A stretch of DNA of 64,000 bases. It comes from Aequorivita soesokkakensis. GTDB taxonomy: Bacteria; Bacteroidota; Bacteroidia; Flavobacteriales; Flavobacteriaceae. This document shows, one piece after another, positions 1 through 9,703 of this stretch. The DNA is taken from NCBI RefSeq assembly GCF_001641085.1, contig NZ_LXIE01000049.1, positions 79,941 to 143,940 on the forward strand, read 5' to 3'. The notes under the pieces were generated by a model. That model saw nothing but the letters and a program-made list of their open reading frames with translations. It had not been told where the DNA came from and did not search any database. How positions within the stretch are numbered: the first letter of the stretch is position 1; every line of letters begins with the position of its first letter. The translations under genes and the position numbers were made by a program.

Positions 1-434
1 TCTTTGTAGTATTTTTTCACCAAACCCTGCCGTTGCAAGAGTTCCACCTCTCTTAAAAACCATTCAAAGTAAATATCCAAAAGATGGATATTCTGTTTGT
101 TCACATTGGCCTGCCCTACCTGATTTACTTTAAGTTTTCGAGTAATGCGAAGCATATCAATCAATACATCACGCCATATGCCTTCTTCTCCATTGCTAGA
201 CTTCGAGTAATCTGCTTTGGGCAAAATCTCAATCGTAAGTGTATCAATTTGAACCACCCCCACATATTGCGAAAACTTAATGCCCTTATGTAGTAAGGTA
301 AAATATTTATTATCGTGAAGTTCATTCAGTTTGGCGAGCGCATAAAAGTGCTTTTTGGTGAAAGGCACGTTTTTATATACCCCACCGTAATTAAGTGTTT
401 GATGTTCAAAAACCTGAATTACTTTATTCCCCAT
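1..434 (-). CDS. mcrC: McrC-like subunit of a McrBC restriction system, 3' part outside window
   Basis: Partial gene read leftward and cut by the window start; about 144 codons are visible. The product begins MGNKVIQVFEH and continues through an N-terminal segment typical of McrC (FSQYVGVVQIDTLTIEILPK, then DVLIDMLRIT). In this family McrC partners the McrB GTPase, and its PD-(D/E)XK nuclease lies in the C-terminal half, which is not visible here. The start ATG lies inside the end of mcrB, an 11-bp overlap (424-434), which suggests translational coupling and one transcript. Whether the nuclease half is intact cannot be judged from this window. Confidence 0.88.
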   Translation of the reverse strand, partial: MGNKVIQVFEHQTLNYGGVYKNVPFTKKHFYALAKLNELHDNKYFTLLHKGIKFSQYVGVVQIDTLTIEILPKADYSKSSNGEEGIWRDVLIDMLRITRKLKVNQVGQANVNKQNIHLLDIYFEWFLREVELLQRQGLVKKYYK

Positions 435-3135
435 CCCTGTTTAGAAGTTTAAGTACAGCAGCTTCTATATCGTCAATATCATTTACAAGTTCACATAAGG
501 TAACTTGATCTGGTCTGGAGATTCCTTCAATACTTGGGAATTTAACCTGATGATTTGTTTCTACTTTTACAAAACCAGAACCGAGTATAAGAGCTATCTT
601 TTCATAGTCGTGGTAAAAATATTCTTGCAATAGTGGAATGACTTTATTTTTAAAAACTTCTTCCAAACCATCGGTATCATCACTTTCCAAATCCATAAAA
701 TAGGAATGGCCAATTGTATGGTCTCTGTCCAATAGAAATTCGATACGTTCATTGATGGTTTCCAACACTTCTTTTAGATTGAAGCCATCAAATTCTATAG
801 CTTCAATAAGCGATGGGTCTGGCATAATCTCCTTAAAGCTGAACCTTCTTCGCAAAGCGGTGTCTAAAGCTTCCACTGAGCGGTCTGCGGTATTCATAGT
901 ACCAATAATGTACAAATTTGATGGTACTCCAAATGAAAGTTTTGAATAAGGAAGTTGTACTCGTAATTTTTCTTCACCTCCTAACCTTTTGTCTTTTTCA
1001 ATTAATGTTATCAATTCTCCAAATATTGAGGAAACATTACCTCTATTTATTTCATCTATAATGAGTACCACTGGGTTTGCTTTATTTGAATATAATTCAA
1101 ACGCTTTATCAAATACACCCGCCCTAAATTTCTTGATTATCTCTGCATCATCTAACTCTGTAGTATCAATTTCTAAAAGTTCTTTAGGTAAATTTTTATA
1201 CTCCTTCTTCTCAAAATTTTTAATCCCTTTAAAAATGGCGTAAAATTCAGTAATTCTAGGACTTACCCCTACTGCATCTCTAACTTGTTGTAGATTTTTA
1301 ATTTCCGCAACAGAATCAAATGTATCATATAACTTTTGTAAATTTTCTTTTGTTAGAGGAGCAACGTGTGTAGCTTTTGAATCTTTAGCTCTAGCTCGAA
1401 TAGAATCATTTTTATTAATCTCAAAAATTTCAACCTCCCTACCCGTGATAGTCCTAAAATTAGGCTTTTCTTCCACCTCGCGGTATTGATCTATAAAGGC
1501 TTCATACAAATCATCAAAACTGTATTTTTCGTTAGTATCCTTTTGTCTTAAAAGCTTATAGCAATTATAGGCAGCATAGGCACAGCAGCGCATAAAAATT
1601 CCTGCTTCAATTCCATATTCTAATTCATCAGTCTTATCATCAGATTTTTCCCAAAGCGGTTTTATACCTTCAACAAAATCTTCATAACTGAAAGATTGAT
1701 GGAAAGTGGTAAAGACAATTTGACCCTTATCATATAATTCTTGGTACTTCAAATTAATTTCTCTCCTTATTTCCTTTGAGTTTAATGATTCTTCAACTTT
1801 AAATTCAGGAGCAGCAATTTTAACTGCAATCTCTTTACTGATATATGTTTTTCCCGTTCCTGGTGGGCCGTAAAGTATTTGATTTAATGGAAATACTTCT
1901 TTAATTAGCTGATTAAACTTTATACTGCTTTCCACATTAAATTCCATAAGATTCATCAATTCATCATAATAAGTATTAAACTTCTGGGAGTAACTTGGAT
2001 ATTTTGTGATATCTGTCAACGTTTTAAGCACTAAACTGTTTTCCACTTTCCAATCTCCCTTTTTTTTCCATTCAATTTTTCTGCGACTTGTAAATTCGGA
2101 TTTAGAACCATCATAATAATAACCTGACGTAACAAGGCCATAGCCCAATATATGACTTCTGCCTTTTTTTATAATCACTATATCTCCGATGTCCATCACG
2201 TTTGCAAATTCCCAATTAGCTGTAGTGTCATTTCGTTTATCTCCTTCACCTCCATAAGCGGCATATAGCGCCTGCCTGATTTCATCGAGTGATGTATACT
2301 GTGCCAAATCGCCAATTTTGTCCCAACCCATTCCTATTTCTCCTATTTCATAAAATTCGTTGAATTTAATTGCATTTTTGCCTGGAGCAAAAAGCCAATA
2401 TTTTCTGTTTTCGACTAACTGGAGAGTACTTGAATCGTTGGTGTCCAAGATTGGTTTTTCTAACATAGTATACAAAAAGTTCTGTGTAATTAAGTTGTCA
2501 TCATTCCACGATGTTTTAGGATAAATTTCCTGGTGAATTTGTTGAATGTCCTGGTTAGTAGATATGTACTGCTCATTTAAGTCATCAACGAGCTTTAAAT
2601 AATGTAAATATTTTCTTCCTGTTTCTACTGGCTTTATATGAAGCTGGTTGCAGAGTTGGGTATAAAACGAAGACTTATATAAGTAATATTTCTCTGGGAA
2701 TTTAAAAGATAGATATACCGAAATGGTGCGCTCATCTTGCTGATGATTAATTTTCGTTTTTCCCAAAGCCTCCTTAACACGAGGAACCAAATCCTTTGCT
2801 TGTTTCTGAAAATTTTTAATTCTAATTCCAATGCCTTCGGATTCATCATACAATTCTCGAAACATTTCTCGAGTTTCTTCCGGAAAATTTGCTGTTAAGG
2901 ATCTAATGTAACCCCAAGAGTTTTGGTAAAGTAGATTGCCCACTTGCTTGAAAGATTCTAAAAACATTGCATTAAAATCTATAGCTTCAATATCCCAATG
3001 TTTTTGAAAATGGTTAATAGCTTCCCATTTGTATGCTTCGTCTGGATCGCCTTGATCTGTTAGTTTTTTAATGTAATGTTTTACAAGCTCTTTCATATTT
3101 AAAAAATTTCTTATAGGAAGTCTTAATACTTCCAT
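424..3135 (-). CDS. mcrB: McrB-type AAA+ GTPase with EVE-like reader domain
   Basis: 903 residues. Residues 1-230 are an uncharacterised N-terminal region. About 245-380 (from KYWLFAPGKNA through GMGWDKIGDL to GYGLV) looks like an EVE-type modified-base reader domain often fused to McrB. The motor follows: Walker A GPPGTGKT (423-430), Walker B VVLIIDEINRGN (689-700) and the McrB signature MNTADRS (747-753) with an arginine-rich LRRRF. McrB proteins use GTP to drive the McrC nuclease on modified DNA. The start overlaps the end of the peptidase gene upstream by 13 bp; a second possible start is Met14 (3096). It is in one block with the peptidase, the HsdR remnant and mcrC. The substrate modification cannot be read from sequence. 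Confidence 0.92.
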   Translation of the reverse strand: MEVLRLPIRNFLNMKELVKHYIKKLTDQGDPDEAYKWEAINHFQKHWDIEAIDFNAMFLESFKQVGNLLYQNSWGYIRSLTANFPEETREMFRELYDESEGIGIRIKNFQKQAKDLVPRVKEALGKTKINHQQDERTISVYLSFKFPEKYYLYKSSFYTQLCNQLHIKPVETGRKYLHYLKLVDDLNEQYISTNQDIQQIHQEIYPKTSWNDDNLITQNFLYTMLEKPILDTNDSSTLQLVENRKYWLFAPGKNAIKFNEFYEIGEIGMGWDKIGDLAQYTSLDEIRQALYAAYGGEGDKRNDTTANWEFANVMDIGDIVIIKKGRSHILGYGLVTSGYYYDGSKSEFTSRRKIEWKKKGDWKVENSLVLKTLTDITKYPSYSQKFNTYYDELMNLMEFNVESSIKFNQLIKEVFPLNQILYGPPGTGKTYISKEIAVKIAAPEFKVEESLNSKEIRREINLKYQELYDKGQIVFTTFHQSFSYEDFVEGIKPLWEKSDDKTDELEYGIEAGIFMRCCAYAAYNCYKLLRQKDTNEKYSFDDLYEAFIDQYREVEEKPNFRTITGREVEIFEINKNDSIRARAKDSKATHVAPLTKENLQKLYDTFDSVAEIKNLQQVRDAVGVSPRITEFYAIFKGIKNFEKKEYKNLPKELLEIDTTELDDAEIIKKFRAGVFDKAFELYSNKANPVVLIIDEINRGNVSSIFGELITLIEKDKRLGGEEKLRVQLPYSKLSFGVPSNLYIIGTMNTADRSVEALDTALRRRFSFKEIMPDPSLIEAIEFDGFNLKEVLETINERIEFLLDRDHTIGHSYFMDLESDDTDGLEEVFKNKVIPLLQEYFYHDYEKIALILGSGFVKVETNHQVKFPSIEGISRPDQVTLCELVNDIDDIEAAVLKLLNRDGE

Positions 3136-3836
3136 TCCAAATGACTAAAAGGAAGCTTATTCAATTCTTCTCTATAAAACCTCCATTTAGGCATAAACTG
3201 ATTCATATAATTTACAAAAACCTCATTGTGACTTCTTTCTAGCAAATGCACCAATTCGTGTACAATAATAAATTCTAAACACTCTACAGGCTTTTTAGCA
3301 AGTTCTAAGTTGAGCCAAATACGTTTGGCCTCTGTATTACAAGTACCCCATTTGGTACGCATTTTCCGTATACCAAATTCATTGGCTTGTACATCTATTT
3401 TACGTTCCCATTTTTTTATAAGCTTAGGTACTATTTCTTTAAGTTGGGTGCGATACCATTCTTCCAAAATCTCCTTCCTTTTTTCTAAGGGTGTATCTGG
3501 CTTAACATAGAGTTTAAGTGTACTATGTTTTAAAACTACTTTTGGAGGATGCGAGTGTTCTATTACTTCTAGCAAGTAGCGTTTTCCTTTAAAATAATGA
3601 CTTTCTTTTGACAAATACTCTCTTGGAGTTTCGCGTTCTTGACCTTTAAATGTGGCTTGTTGTTTCTTTATCCATTTTAACTTGTTTAGAGCGAAAACCC
3701 TAATCGTGTCCATATCCATTCTAGATGGAGCAGCTATCTTAACTGCACCATTAGGAGGGTAGACACTTAAATGGATGTTTTTAATATCCTTTAGCTCTAC
3801 ATCAATAGTTATATTTCCTAGTTCAAGTTGTTGCAT
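3123..3836 (-). CDS. YgjP-like (DUF45) zinc metallopeptidase
   Basis: 237 residues with the zincin signature HELVHLLERSHNEVF near residue 195, that is HExxH plus a downstream His, and the preceding RTKWGTCN motif usual in the YgjP/WLM-like family (COG1451). Genes of this family often sit directly after hsdR in type I restriction loci; here it lies one base from the HsdR remnant and overlaps mcrB by 13 bp. No signal peptide is seen, so it should be cytoplasmic. Its role in restriction loci is not established. Confidence 0.88.
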   Translation of the reverse strand: MQQLELGNITIDVELKDIKNIHLSVYPPNGAVKIAAPSRMDMDTIRVFALNKLKWIKKQQATFKGQERETPREYLSKESHYFKGKRYLLEVIEHSHPPKVVLKHSTLKLYVKPDTPLEKRKEILEEWYRTQLKEIVPKLIKKWERKIDVQANEFGIRKMRTKWGTCNTEAKRIWLNLELAKKPVECLEFIIVHELVHLLERSHNEVFVNYMNQFMPKWRFYREELNKLPFSHLEWKY

Positions 3837-4696
3837 TAATACTCTTCCTGTGCTTTAATAATATTGAAAATGGCTTCCACTTTATTTTCTATTCCATAAG
3901 GCTCTGGGGGTTCGTTTGCGATATCAATACCATTTTCAGCTCCGTATTTTGTTATTTGTTTAAAAATCTCAGCTTTTATTTCCCGCTCCTTGGCAAGGTT
4001 TCCCCTCCAGCCGTCACGTTTTACTCTTTTTATGGCCTTATCAAGCTGAATAGCTAAATGTTCATCCTTACCGGCATTGTTATAAATCGCACGTTGGCCT
4101 TGTGTTTTTAAAATATCAGGAGTTGCATCACTTTTTCCTTCTTTTACTGTTTTTGCTATAAAAGCAATTTTTTCCAAATAAACTGCATAACTAATTGCTT
4201 TGGCCTTTCGTTCTTGTATTACAGCATCTAATAACTTCGACATCTCTTCAAAAAAAGCAGGGTCAATTAAATGATCTTTAATTATTTTGCTTCTAACATT
4301 ATTTTCTATCGTTTCTGCAATAGCACCCTGATCCTTTTTTATACCTGTTGGCAACGAGTTGATCGCATCAGCAATTCCAGAGTTCACAATTATATCCAGT
4401 AAAGTCATATCATCAAAAGCAGATACCTTTATGGAGTCATCGGCTTGAATATAGGTGTCTATTAAATGCCGCATATCTGCTTCATAGCTTTTTAGATCCA
4501 AAGTCTCACCACTTGCCCTTCTAATCTCTTCCCGAAGTTTTAAATAATAATCTATTTCCTTTTTAATGCCTTCTATTTCTTTTAAAGTATAACCTGCATC
4601 CTCCATCTCTTCAGCTATGTTGGCATAGGCGCGGATTAGGGCTACGGTTTTTTTATAAAGTGCTGTACCGCCCACAAAAGCAGGCGGTCTTTTCAA
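3836..4696 (-). pseudogene. hsdR: HsdR C-terminal remnant (type I restriction endonuclease subunit)
   Basis: 286 codons matching only the C-terminal helical part of HsdR: ALIRAYANIAEEMEDAGYT, then LKSYEADMRHLIDTYIQADD, then KVSAFDDMTLLDIIV and the MSKLLDAVIQERKAKAI helix. The roughly 700-residue nuclease and helicase portion expected upstream is absent. No ATG exists; the only start is TTG at 4694-4696. Reading further back in the same frame meets the stop codon of the secreted nuclease gene 18 bp away, so the break lies between about 4650 and 4715. A hairpin (arms 4667-4672 and 4683-4688) sits at the junction. The fragment could be translated, but it lacks all catalytic motifs. No hsdM or hsdS lies in the window. 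Confidence 0.85.
4667..4688. repeat. Short inverted repeat at the hsdR break
   Basis: Arms ACCGCC and GGCGGT surround a 10-base loop. The hairpin lies just before HsdR homology becomes recognisable and just after the nuclease gene ends. There is no T-tract, so it is not a standard terminator; it may mark the rearrangement junction. Confidence 0.4.
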
Positions 4697-4714
4697 AATT
4701 GGGCTAACTCTGTT

Positions 4715-7700
4715 TTATTTCTTAATCAACTGTTTTACCATACTTGTATTTTCTCCTCTAATTTGGAAAAGGTAAATCCCTGCTTCCAAAGCAGAAACAT
4801 CAATTGTTTCTTCTTGTCCCATCTTGCTTAAATCGATTGTATTTATCATTCTTCCGGTCACATCATAAATAACCACTTCGGTTAAAGAGATGCTTTGGTG
4901 CTTCGCGATAATAACTTTATTTGTAGCTGGGTTTGGATATAGACTTACTGAATTTTCCAATGTAATATCCTGGGTTCCCAATACACTTTCTACAATCAAT
5001 TCAAAAGTACATTCCCCTATATTTCCATATTCATCTTCCGCAGTTACCCTAACTTGATAGATACCATCCGCAAGCAAGTCGCCTACCGCAGGGTCCTGGG
5101 TGAACGTGATGACTGGATTGGTACAATTGTCAATCGCGGAAGCATCACCAGTTGCAAAAAAGTCTGGAACTTCATAGAACAAGTTCCCAGCACCCGGATC
5201 AACCGTCAAGCCATTGGGGCAGTTTACTTCTGGAGCCAATGCATCAACCACGGTAATTGTAGTAGCACACTGCGCCAAGTTTCCATTTACATCTTCTGCA
5301 AAAACAGTTACAGCAACTGGATTTCCAATATCAGTACAACTAACTGCATTAATGTCTATCGCCAAGGTAGCTATACCACAGGCATCAAAACTACTTGCAA
5401 TTACATCTTGAGGTGCGATAGTAGCTGTTCCATCTGCGCCCAATTCAACTGTAATATCCATACACACCAGTTCGGGAGCTTCATTATCCTCTACTGTAAT
5501 AGTGAAAGTACAAACTGTAGCATTTCCATTTAAATCAGTAGCCGTAAATTCAATTGTTGAAACTCCCACTGGAAATTCACTTCCTGAGATAAGACCACTT
5601 GTTTGCATTATTGTATCTAAATCTCCATCAATATCCGTAGCCGTAGCATCTGGAAAAGTAACCACTGCCCCACAAACCCCTGCATCGGTAGTTGTACTAA
5701 TATTGGGAGTACAACTAATAACGGGGGCATTGTTTGCTGGGTCAAGATTCATCCCCACCAAAATAGGATCGTGATCTGATGCTCTAAACATATTGGCCTC
5801 ATAAATAGGAAGGGCGTCTGATTCGCGTTCGAAGGACGATTCGCCTGCATCTTGGATTGCGTCGTTATAATCAAATACATTCACCTCATCGGCATTGATG
5901 TTCCAAGCGATAGTACCAGTTATTTGGCTCACGAGGTTCGCACTTGCCAAGCCGTAATCCAAATAGCCCAATTGCCCATCAAACACATAGCTGTAGGCGT
6001 CATCGCCAACAAAATTTTCCAACAAATCAGTAAAATCATCTCCTGTGCTTGCTGTATCATCAGCACCGGCTTTAATGGCATCGATTGGAGTTTCACTTTT
6101 ATAGGAATTCAAATCGCCAATAATCAAGAAATCGGGGTCATTACTATTTGTTGGGTCTGTAGCCAACCAATCTACCAAGGCAGCTGCAGCATCAGTACGA
6201 GTAAGGTTACAATTGCCCGCTCCATCATTTAAGTCTGGATCGCCCACATCATTACAGGAAGAACCTTTAGATTTAAAGTGGTTTACAACTACCGTTATTT
6301 TAGCGCCTGAAGCAGTTTCCTTAAAAGTTTGTGCCAAAGCAGGACGGTTTTTATTGTCAAGGAAACGCGGATCAACAGAACTGTCCAAAATAGCATGTGC
6401 TCCTTCCAAAGAAACGGTTGCGGTATTATAAATAAAGGCTACGGCAATTTCATCAGTACCCACAACTCCTGTATCAACAGCAGCATAAGTACCCGTACAC
6501 ATTTCATTTATTCCGCCTGTTCCATTCAGTAGGTCGTTTATTGCTACGGTTCCATTGTTTTCAATTTCTATAAGCCCTACCACATCGGCGTTCAATGCGC
6601 AAATAGCAGTAGCTATTTTTTCGCGTTGGCGTGTCAATTCGGCTGCAGAATCTGCGCCTCGGGAATCAATGGTAGTAAAATAGTTAAGGACGTTAAAACT
6701 GGCAACCTTAAAAGTTCCCCCTACTTCAGGTGGGGTAGTTTCCCTTGGGTTTACAGCAGTGAAGTTATAATCAAAAACATCCACAGGGCGAATTCTCCAA
6801 GCATCGGTACCGCTTTGTCCTGAAAATGACCAATGCATAATTCCTTTTAAATTGCTTATTTGATCCCCGCCACGAATTAGGTTTGTGTTGCTCAAGCCGG
6901 GGCGTGGCCAGAAATAGGGCTCATCGGAAGGGCCTACTATAGCATCGTTTTGAAGGTTGTTATCGTCGTCCAATAAAATTCTGTTTTTGTTCAATTCCTC
7001 CAAGAAAATAGAATATCCCGCTGGATCAGGAGCATTGTCGTGGCTATACTGATGTACCCTTTCATTAGCAGAAAGCACCAAAGTACCGTAACGAGCCAAC
7101 TCAAAATATTCGCTTACTACTAGATCGGTAGTAATATTGATAATCATTCCCTCCACATTTTCAAAAGTGCTTTCAGTCTCGGTGCTTGAGGCTGCAGGCA
7201 ATGTAATTGCAGTTTCGGTTGGTAGCGCATTTGCATGGCTGATAATTGAAACAAGGCCTCCTGTTTCAGAAATATCTATTTGGGTCATTCCGAAAAATTC
7301 TTCCGCCAAACCTGTTACCTCTACCAAATCGCCAATCGCCACTGCATCGGGACACGAGTTGCAATACACAAACACTCCTTCTGAAGTTGCATCGTCTGCA
7401 TCGGCATCTGCATCTTCTTCCTGAATAAAGAAACCGCTCAATTGATCATTTGCTTGATAGTTAGCAGTAACAATGGCAGAAACTTTTACCATTTGTCCGG
7501 CTAAGGGGGTAGCTGAGGAAGCGCCTTGCACTTCGTGAATTTTATATTCAGCAATGGGAAGCACACCACAGGAATTTTCTGCTCCCGGAGTTACGGCAGA
7601 AGAACACCAAGTGTTCATCAAATCTTCCGAAGTTTCATCTTGACCGTTTACGCCATTTCCTCCAGTAGTAATTTCATTCCCTTCATTAAGATCCTGTCTT

Positions 7701-9703
7701 TGGAAGGATTGCCCATTGGAATGCGCTGAGGCACTTATTATTTGCTGTGAAGCGATGGCGGTATCGTTATTGTAAACGGAAGGCGTATTATCGGCATCTG
7801 GACCATCAATTGAAACTCCTGTTTTATCTACGGCCTCATCGGTATCGCCCCAAATAACGTAGTCGAGGTCGGTAACCAGATCGGTAGTGCCATCCCAATA
7901 AAAAAGGATTGCAACTTCGCCTCCATTGGTTAACCCTCCTTGATTGTTAATAGACCCAGGCAATGCCTCGCGCATATCGGCAATCCCATCAGCAGTGGCA
8001 TTGTCCTCAAAAAGTTCATAATCTGGATTTAAGCCATAGGCAGCAAAATACCCATCGGAACCTGCTAGGGCAATCGTTTGGTAAGCACCCGGGGCTATAG
8101 TTGCCCCATCAGGGAAACGCGCTAAGAAATCTGCAAAGCTTCCGCCCCCAGCGTTGCTTCCTGTTACGATGTTGTAATAGTAAGTGGAACCGCCGGCAAA
8201 AGTAGCATCTGTAATATACACATTGCTTAAATCCATTGCCGTTGCATTCGGGTTGTATATTTCAATAAACTCACCAGCTGTGGGGGTTACCACAATTTCA
8301 CTGATAAGCAAGGATTGGACTCCTCCCGCTTTTAAGCCAGGGGAGCCTATATCGGACCCAGAATTTCCACCAGTGGCAGTGCTGGTGTAGGCGTTAAAAA
8401 GTGGTGTAGATGCCCCATTTGTACTTAACGACCAATTGGCACCCACATTATTATCAGCCATTAGGTCATTTAAAAAGATAGAACCTAAGCCATCATCACT
8501 TGGCCATCCGCTGGCATCATCATAGACTACTTGCTCAACAGTATTTAATTGTGTTTGGTGGTCGCCAGAATAATCAGCAAAGCTTTCCCAAATTCCTATG
8601 GTATCCCCGCCATTGTTTAATGCCATAGCCGTCCAGTTGGTAACTGGAATTAGTGCAACATCGCCCCAAGCAGCTGTAAAGTTGGAAGCCGTAATATCGT
8701 CAGCATTATATAAAACCCCCGAAGCCCCTGCGGCTATTGTACCCCCCGCAATATTTGCCGCTGTGTGGGCTACTCCATTATTATCGTCAATTACAAAACC
8801 TGTTAGGTCCACCGCAACAGCCCCTGCATTGTAGATTTCTATCCATTCCCAATCATCCTCAGCGCTAGAAGGATTGTACATAATTTCTGAAATCACCAAT
8901 TGCGGCATACCATTACTCAAAGTACCATTAACCGTAATGTTATCAATCCCCATAGGTTCAGATCCGCTTGGGGTTCCCTCCCAACGAATTCTAATTTGAA
9001 CCTCGGTAGCCAGTTGACCGTTTAAAAGTGTGGAAGTATAGGTATCAAAGTTCCCACTAGCAACATCGCACTTATCAAGAAAACCAAATGCAGTACTGCT
9101 TCCGTCAATAAATAATTCTAAGGGATCATCATCAGTAAAAACAAAACCGCCGTCCAATGGTCTGTATGCTTTGGAAGCCGCCTCATTGGTTGCTCCCCTA
9201 AATATTTCCTGAAAAGCGCCTCCATCAATTGCTGCCTCAATAATAAATCCATCACTGGAAGCAGCTTCAAAATTACCCATAGCGGCTAGATCAATAGTTA
9301 TATCACTAATTACCGCTGCACCCCATCCAGAAAAGGTGAATGTTGCATTATTAATGTTAATTGCGTCCATGTCATTTAGGGCAAAAAAGGCCGTGGTATT
9401 TTGTCCGGCAATACCAAGTTGGTCTGCTGGAAAGCTTGATCCAGCCCCAGCTCCGCTCACATCAAATTGAGTGTCGTCGGCAACGTCAAAAGGCATTCCT
9501 ACCCCTCCCAGTTGGCCATCCACACGGCCAAACACATCGCCGCCTGTTCCGCCAGCCATTCCATAATCGGCTACGTTTGCGGTATTTGTTAAATTAATTT
9601 CATTTCCATCAAAATCCTCAAATCCGATTACCGTTTGGGCAATTAGCGCGTTTGAAAAAACGCAGAAAATTGAGAGAATAAATAAATAGTTGAATTGTTT
9701 CAT
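4715..9703 (-). CDS. T9SS-exported multidomain nuclease (lamin-tail, EEP endonuclease, HYR)
   Basis: 1,662 residues from the preferred ATG (9703), which begins a clean signal peptide, MKQFNYLFILSIFCVFSNA-LIAQ. A longer reading needs a TTG at 9742 that falls inside a promoter-like box. In order, numbering from that longer start: lamin-tail domains near residue 278 (LVISEIMYNPSS) and 477 (LLISEIVVTP); an OB-like segment as in ExeM/NucH nucleases; an endonuclease/exonuclease/phosphatase domain about 1005-1325 with FKVASFNVLNYF, LIEIEN, VNHFKSKG, IIGDLNSY and SDHDPI; HYR/cadherin-like repeats; and a type A sorting domain (LYPNPATNKV to the C-terminal KQLIKK). Likely role: release of phosphate or nucleotides from extracellular DNA. 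Confidence 0.93.
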   Translation of the reverse strand: MKQFNYLFILSIFCVFSNALIAQTVIGFEDFDGNEINLTNTANVADYGMAGGTGGDVFGRVDGQLGGVGMPFDVADDTQFDVSGAGAGSSFPADQLGIAGQNTTAFFALNDMDAININNATFTFSGWGAAVISDITIDLAAMGNFEAASSDGFIIEAAIDGGAFQEIFRGATNEAASKAYRPLDGGFVFTDDDPLELFIDGSSTAFGFLDKCDVASGNFDTYTSTLLNGQLATEVQIRIRWEGTPSGSEPMGIDNITVNGTLSNGMPQLVISEIMYNPSSAEDDWEWIEIYNAGAVAVDLTGFVIDDNNGVAHTAANIAGGTIAAGASGVLYNADDITASNFTAAWGDVALIPVTNWTAMALNNGGDTIGIWESFADYSGDHQTQLNTVEQVVYDDASGWPSDDGLGSIFLNDLMADNNVGANWSLSTNGASTPLFNAYTSTATGGNSGSDIGSPGLKAGGVQSLLISEIVVTPTAGEFIEIYNPNATAMDLSNVYITDATFAGGSTYYYNIVTGSNAGGGSFADFLARFPDGATIAPGAYQTIALAGSDGYFAAYGLNPDYELFEDNATADGIADMREALPGSINNQGGLTNGGEVAILFYWDGTTDLVTDLDYVIWGDTDEAVDKTGVSIDGPDADNTPSVYNNDTAIASQQIISASAHSNGQSFQRQDLNEGNEITTGGNGVNGQDETSEDLMNTWCSSAVTPGAENSCGVLPIAEYKIHEVQGASSATPLAGQMVKVSAIVTANYQANDQLSGFFIQEEDADADADDATSEGVFVYCNSCPDAVAIGDLVEVTGLAEEFFGMTQIDISETGGLVSIISHANALPTETAITLPAASSTETESTFENVEGMIINITTDLVVSEYFELARYGTLVLSANERVHQYSHDNAPDPAGYSIFLEELNKNRILLDDDNNLQNDAIVGPSDEPYFWPRPGLSNTNLIRGGDQISNLKGIMHWSFSGQSGTDAWRIRPVDVFDYNFTAVNPRETTPPEVGGTFKVASFNVLNYFTTIDSRGADSAAELTRQREKIATAICALNADVVGLIEIENNGTVAINDLLNGTGGINEMCTGTYAAVDTGVVGTDEIAVAFIYNTATVSLEGAHAILDSSVDPRFLDNKNRPALAQTFKETASGAKITVVVNHFKSKGSSCNDVGDPDLNDGAGNCNLTRTDAAAALVDWLATDPTNSNDPDFLIIGDLNSYKSETPIDAIKAGADDTASTGDDFTDLLENFVGDDAYSYVFDGQLGYLDYGLASANLVSQITGTIAWNINADEVNVFDYNDAIQDAGESSFERESDALPIYEANMFRASDHDPILVGMNLDPANNAPVISCTPNISTTTDAGVCGAVVTFPDATATDIDGDLDTIMQTSGLISGSEFPVGVSTIEFTATDLNGNATVCTFTITVEDNEAPELVCMDITVELGADGTATIAPQDVIASSFDACGIATLAIDINAVSCTDIGNPVAVTVFAEDVNGNLAQCATTITVVDALAPEVNCPNGLTVDPGAGNLFYEVPDFFATGDASAIDNCTNPVITFTQDPAVGDLLADGIYQVRVTAEDEYGNIGECTFELIVESVLGTQDITLENSVSLYPNPATNKVIIAKHQSISLTEVVIYDVTGRMINTIDLSKMGQEETIDVSALEAGIYLFQIRGENTSMVKQLIKK

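Noticed and set aside
84..293. Plus-strand frame across mcrC
   Set aside because: It is antisense to a clear McrC protein and resembles no family.
5054..9597. Plus-strand frames antisense to the secreted nuclease
   Set aside because: Low-complexity shadow translations; the minus strand holds a full-length domain series with signal and sorting domains.
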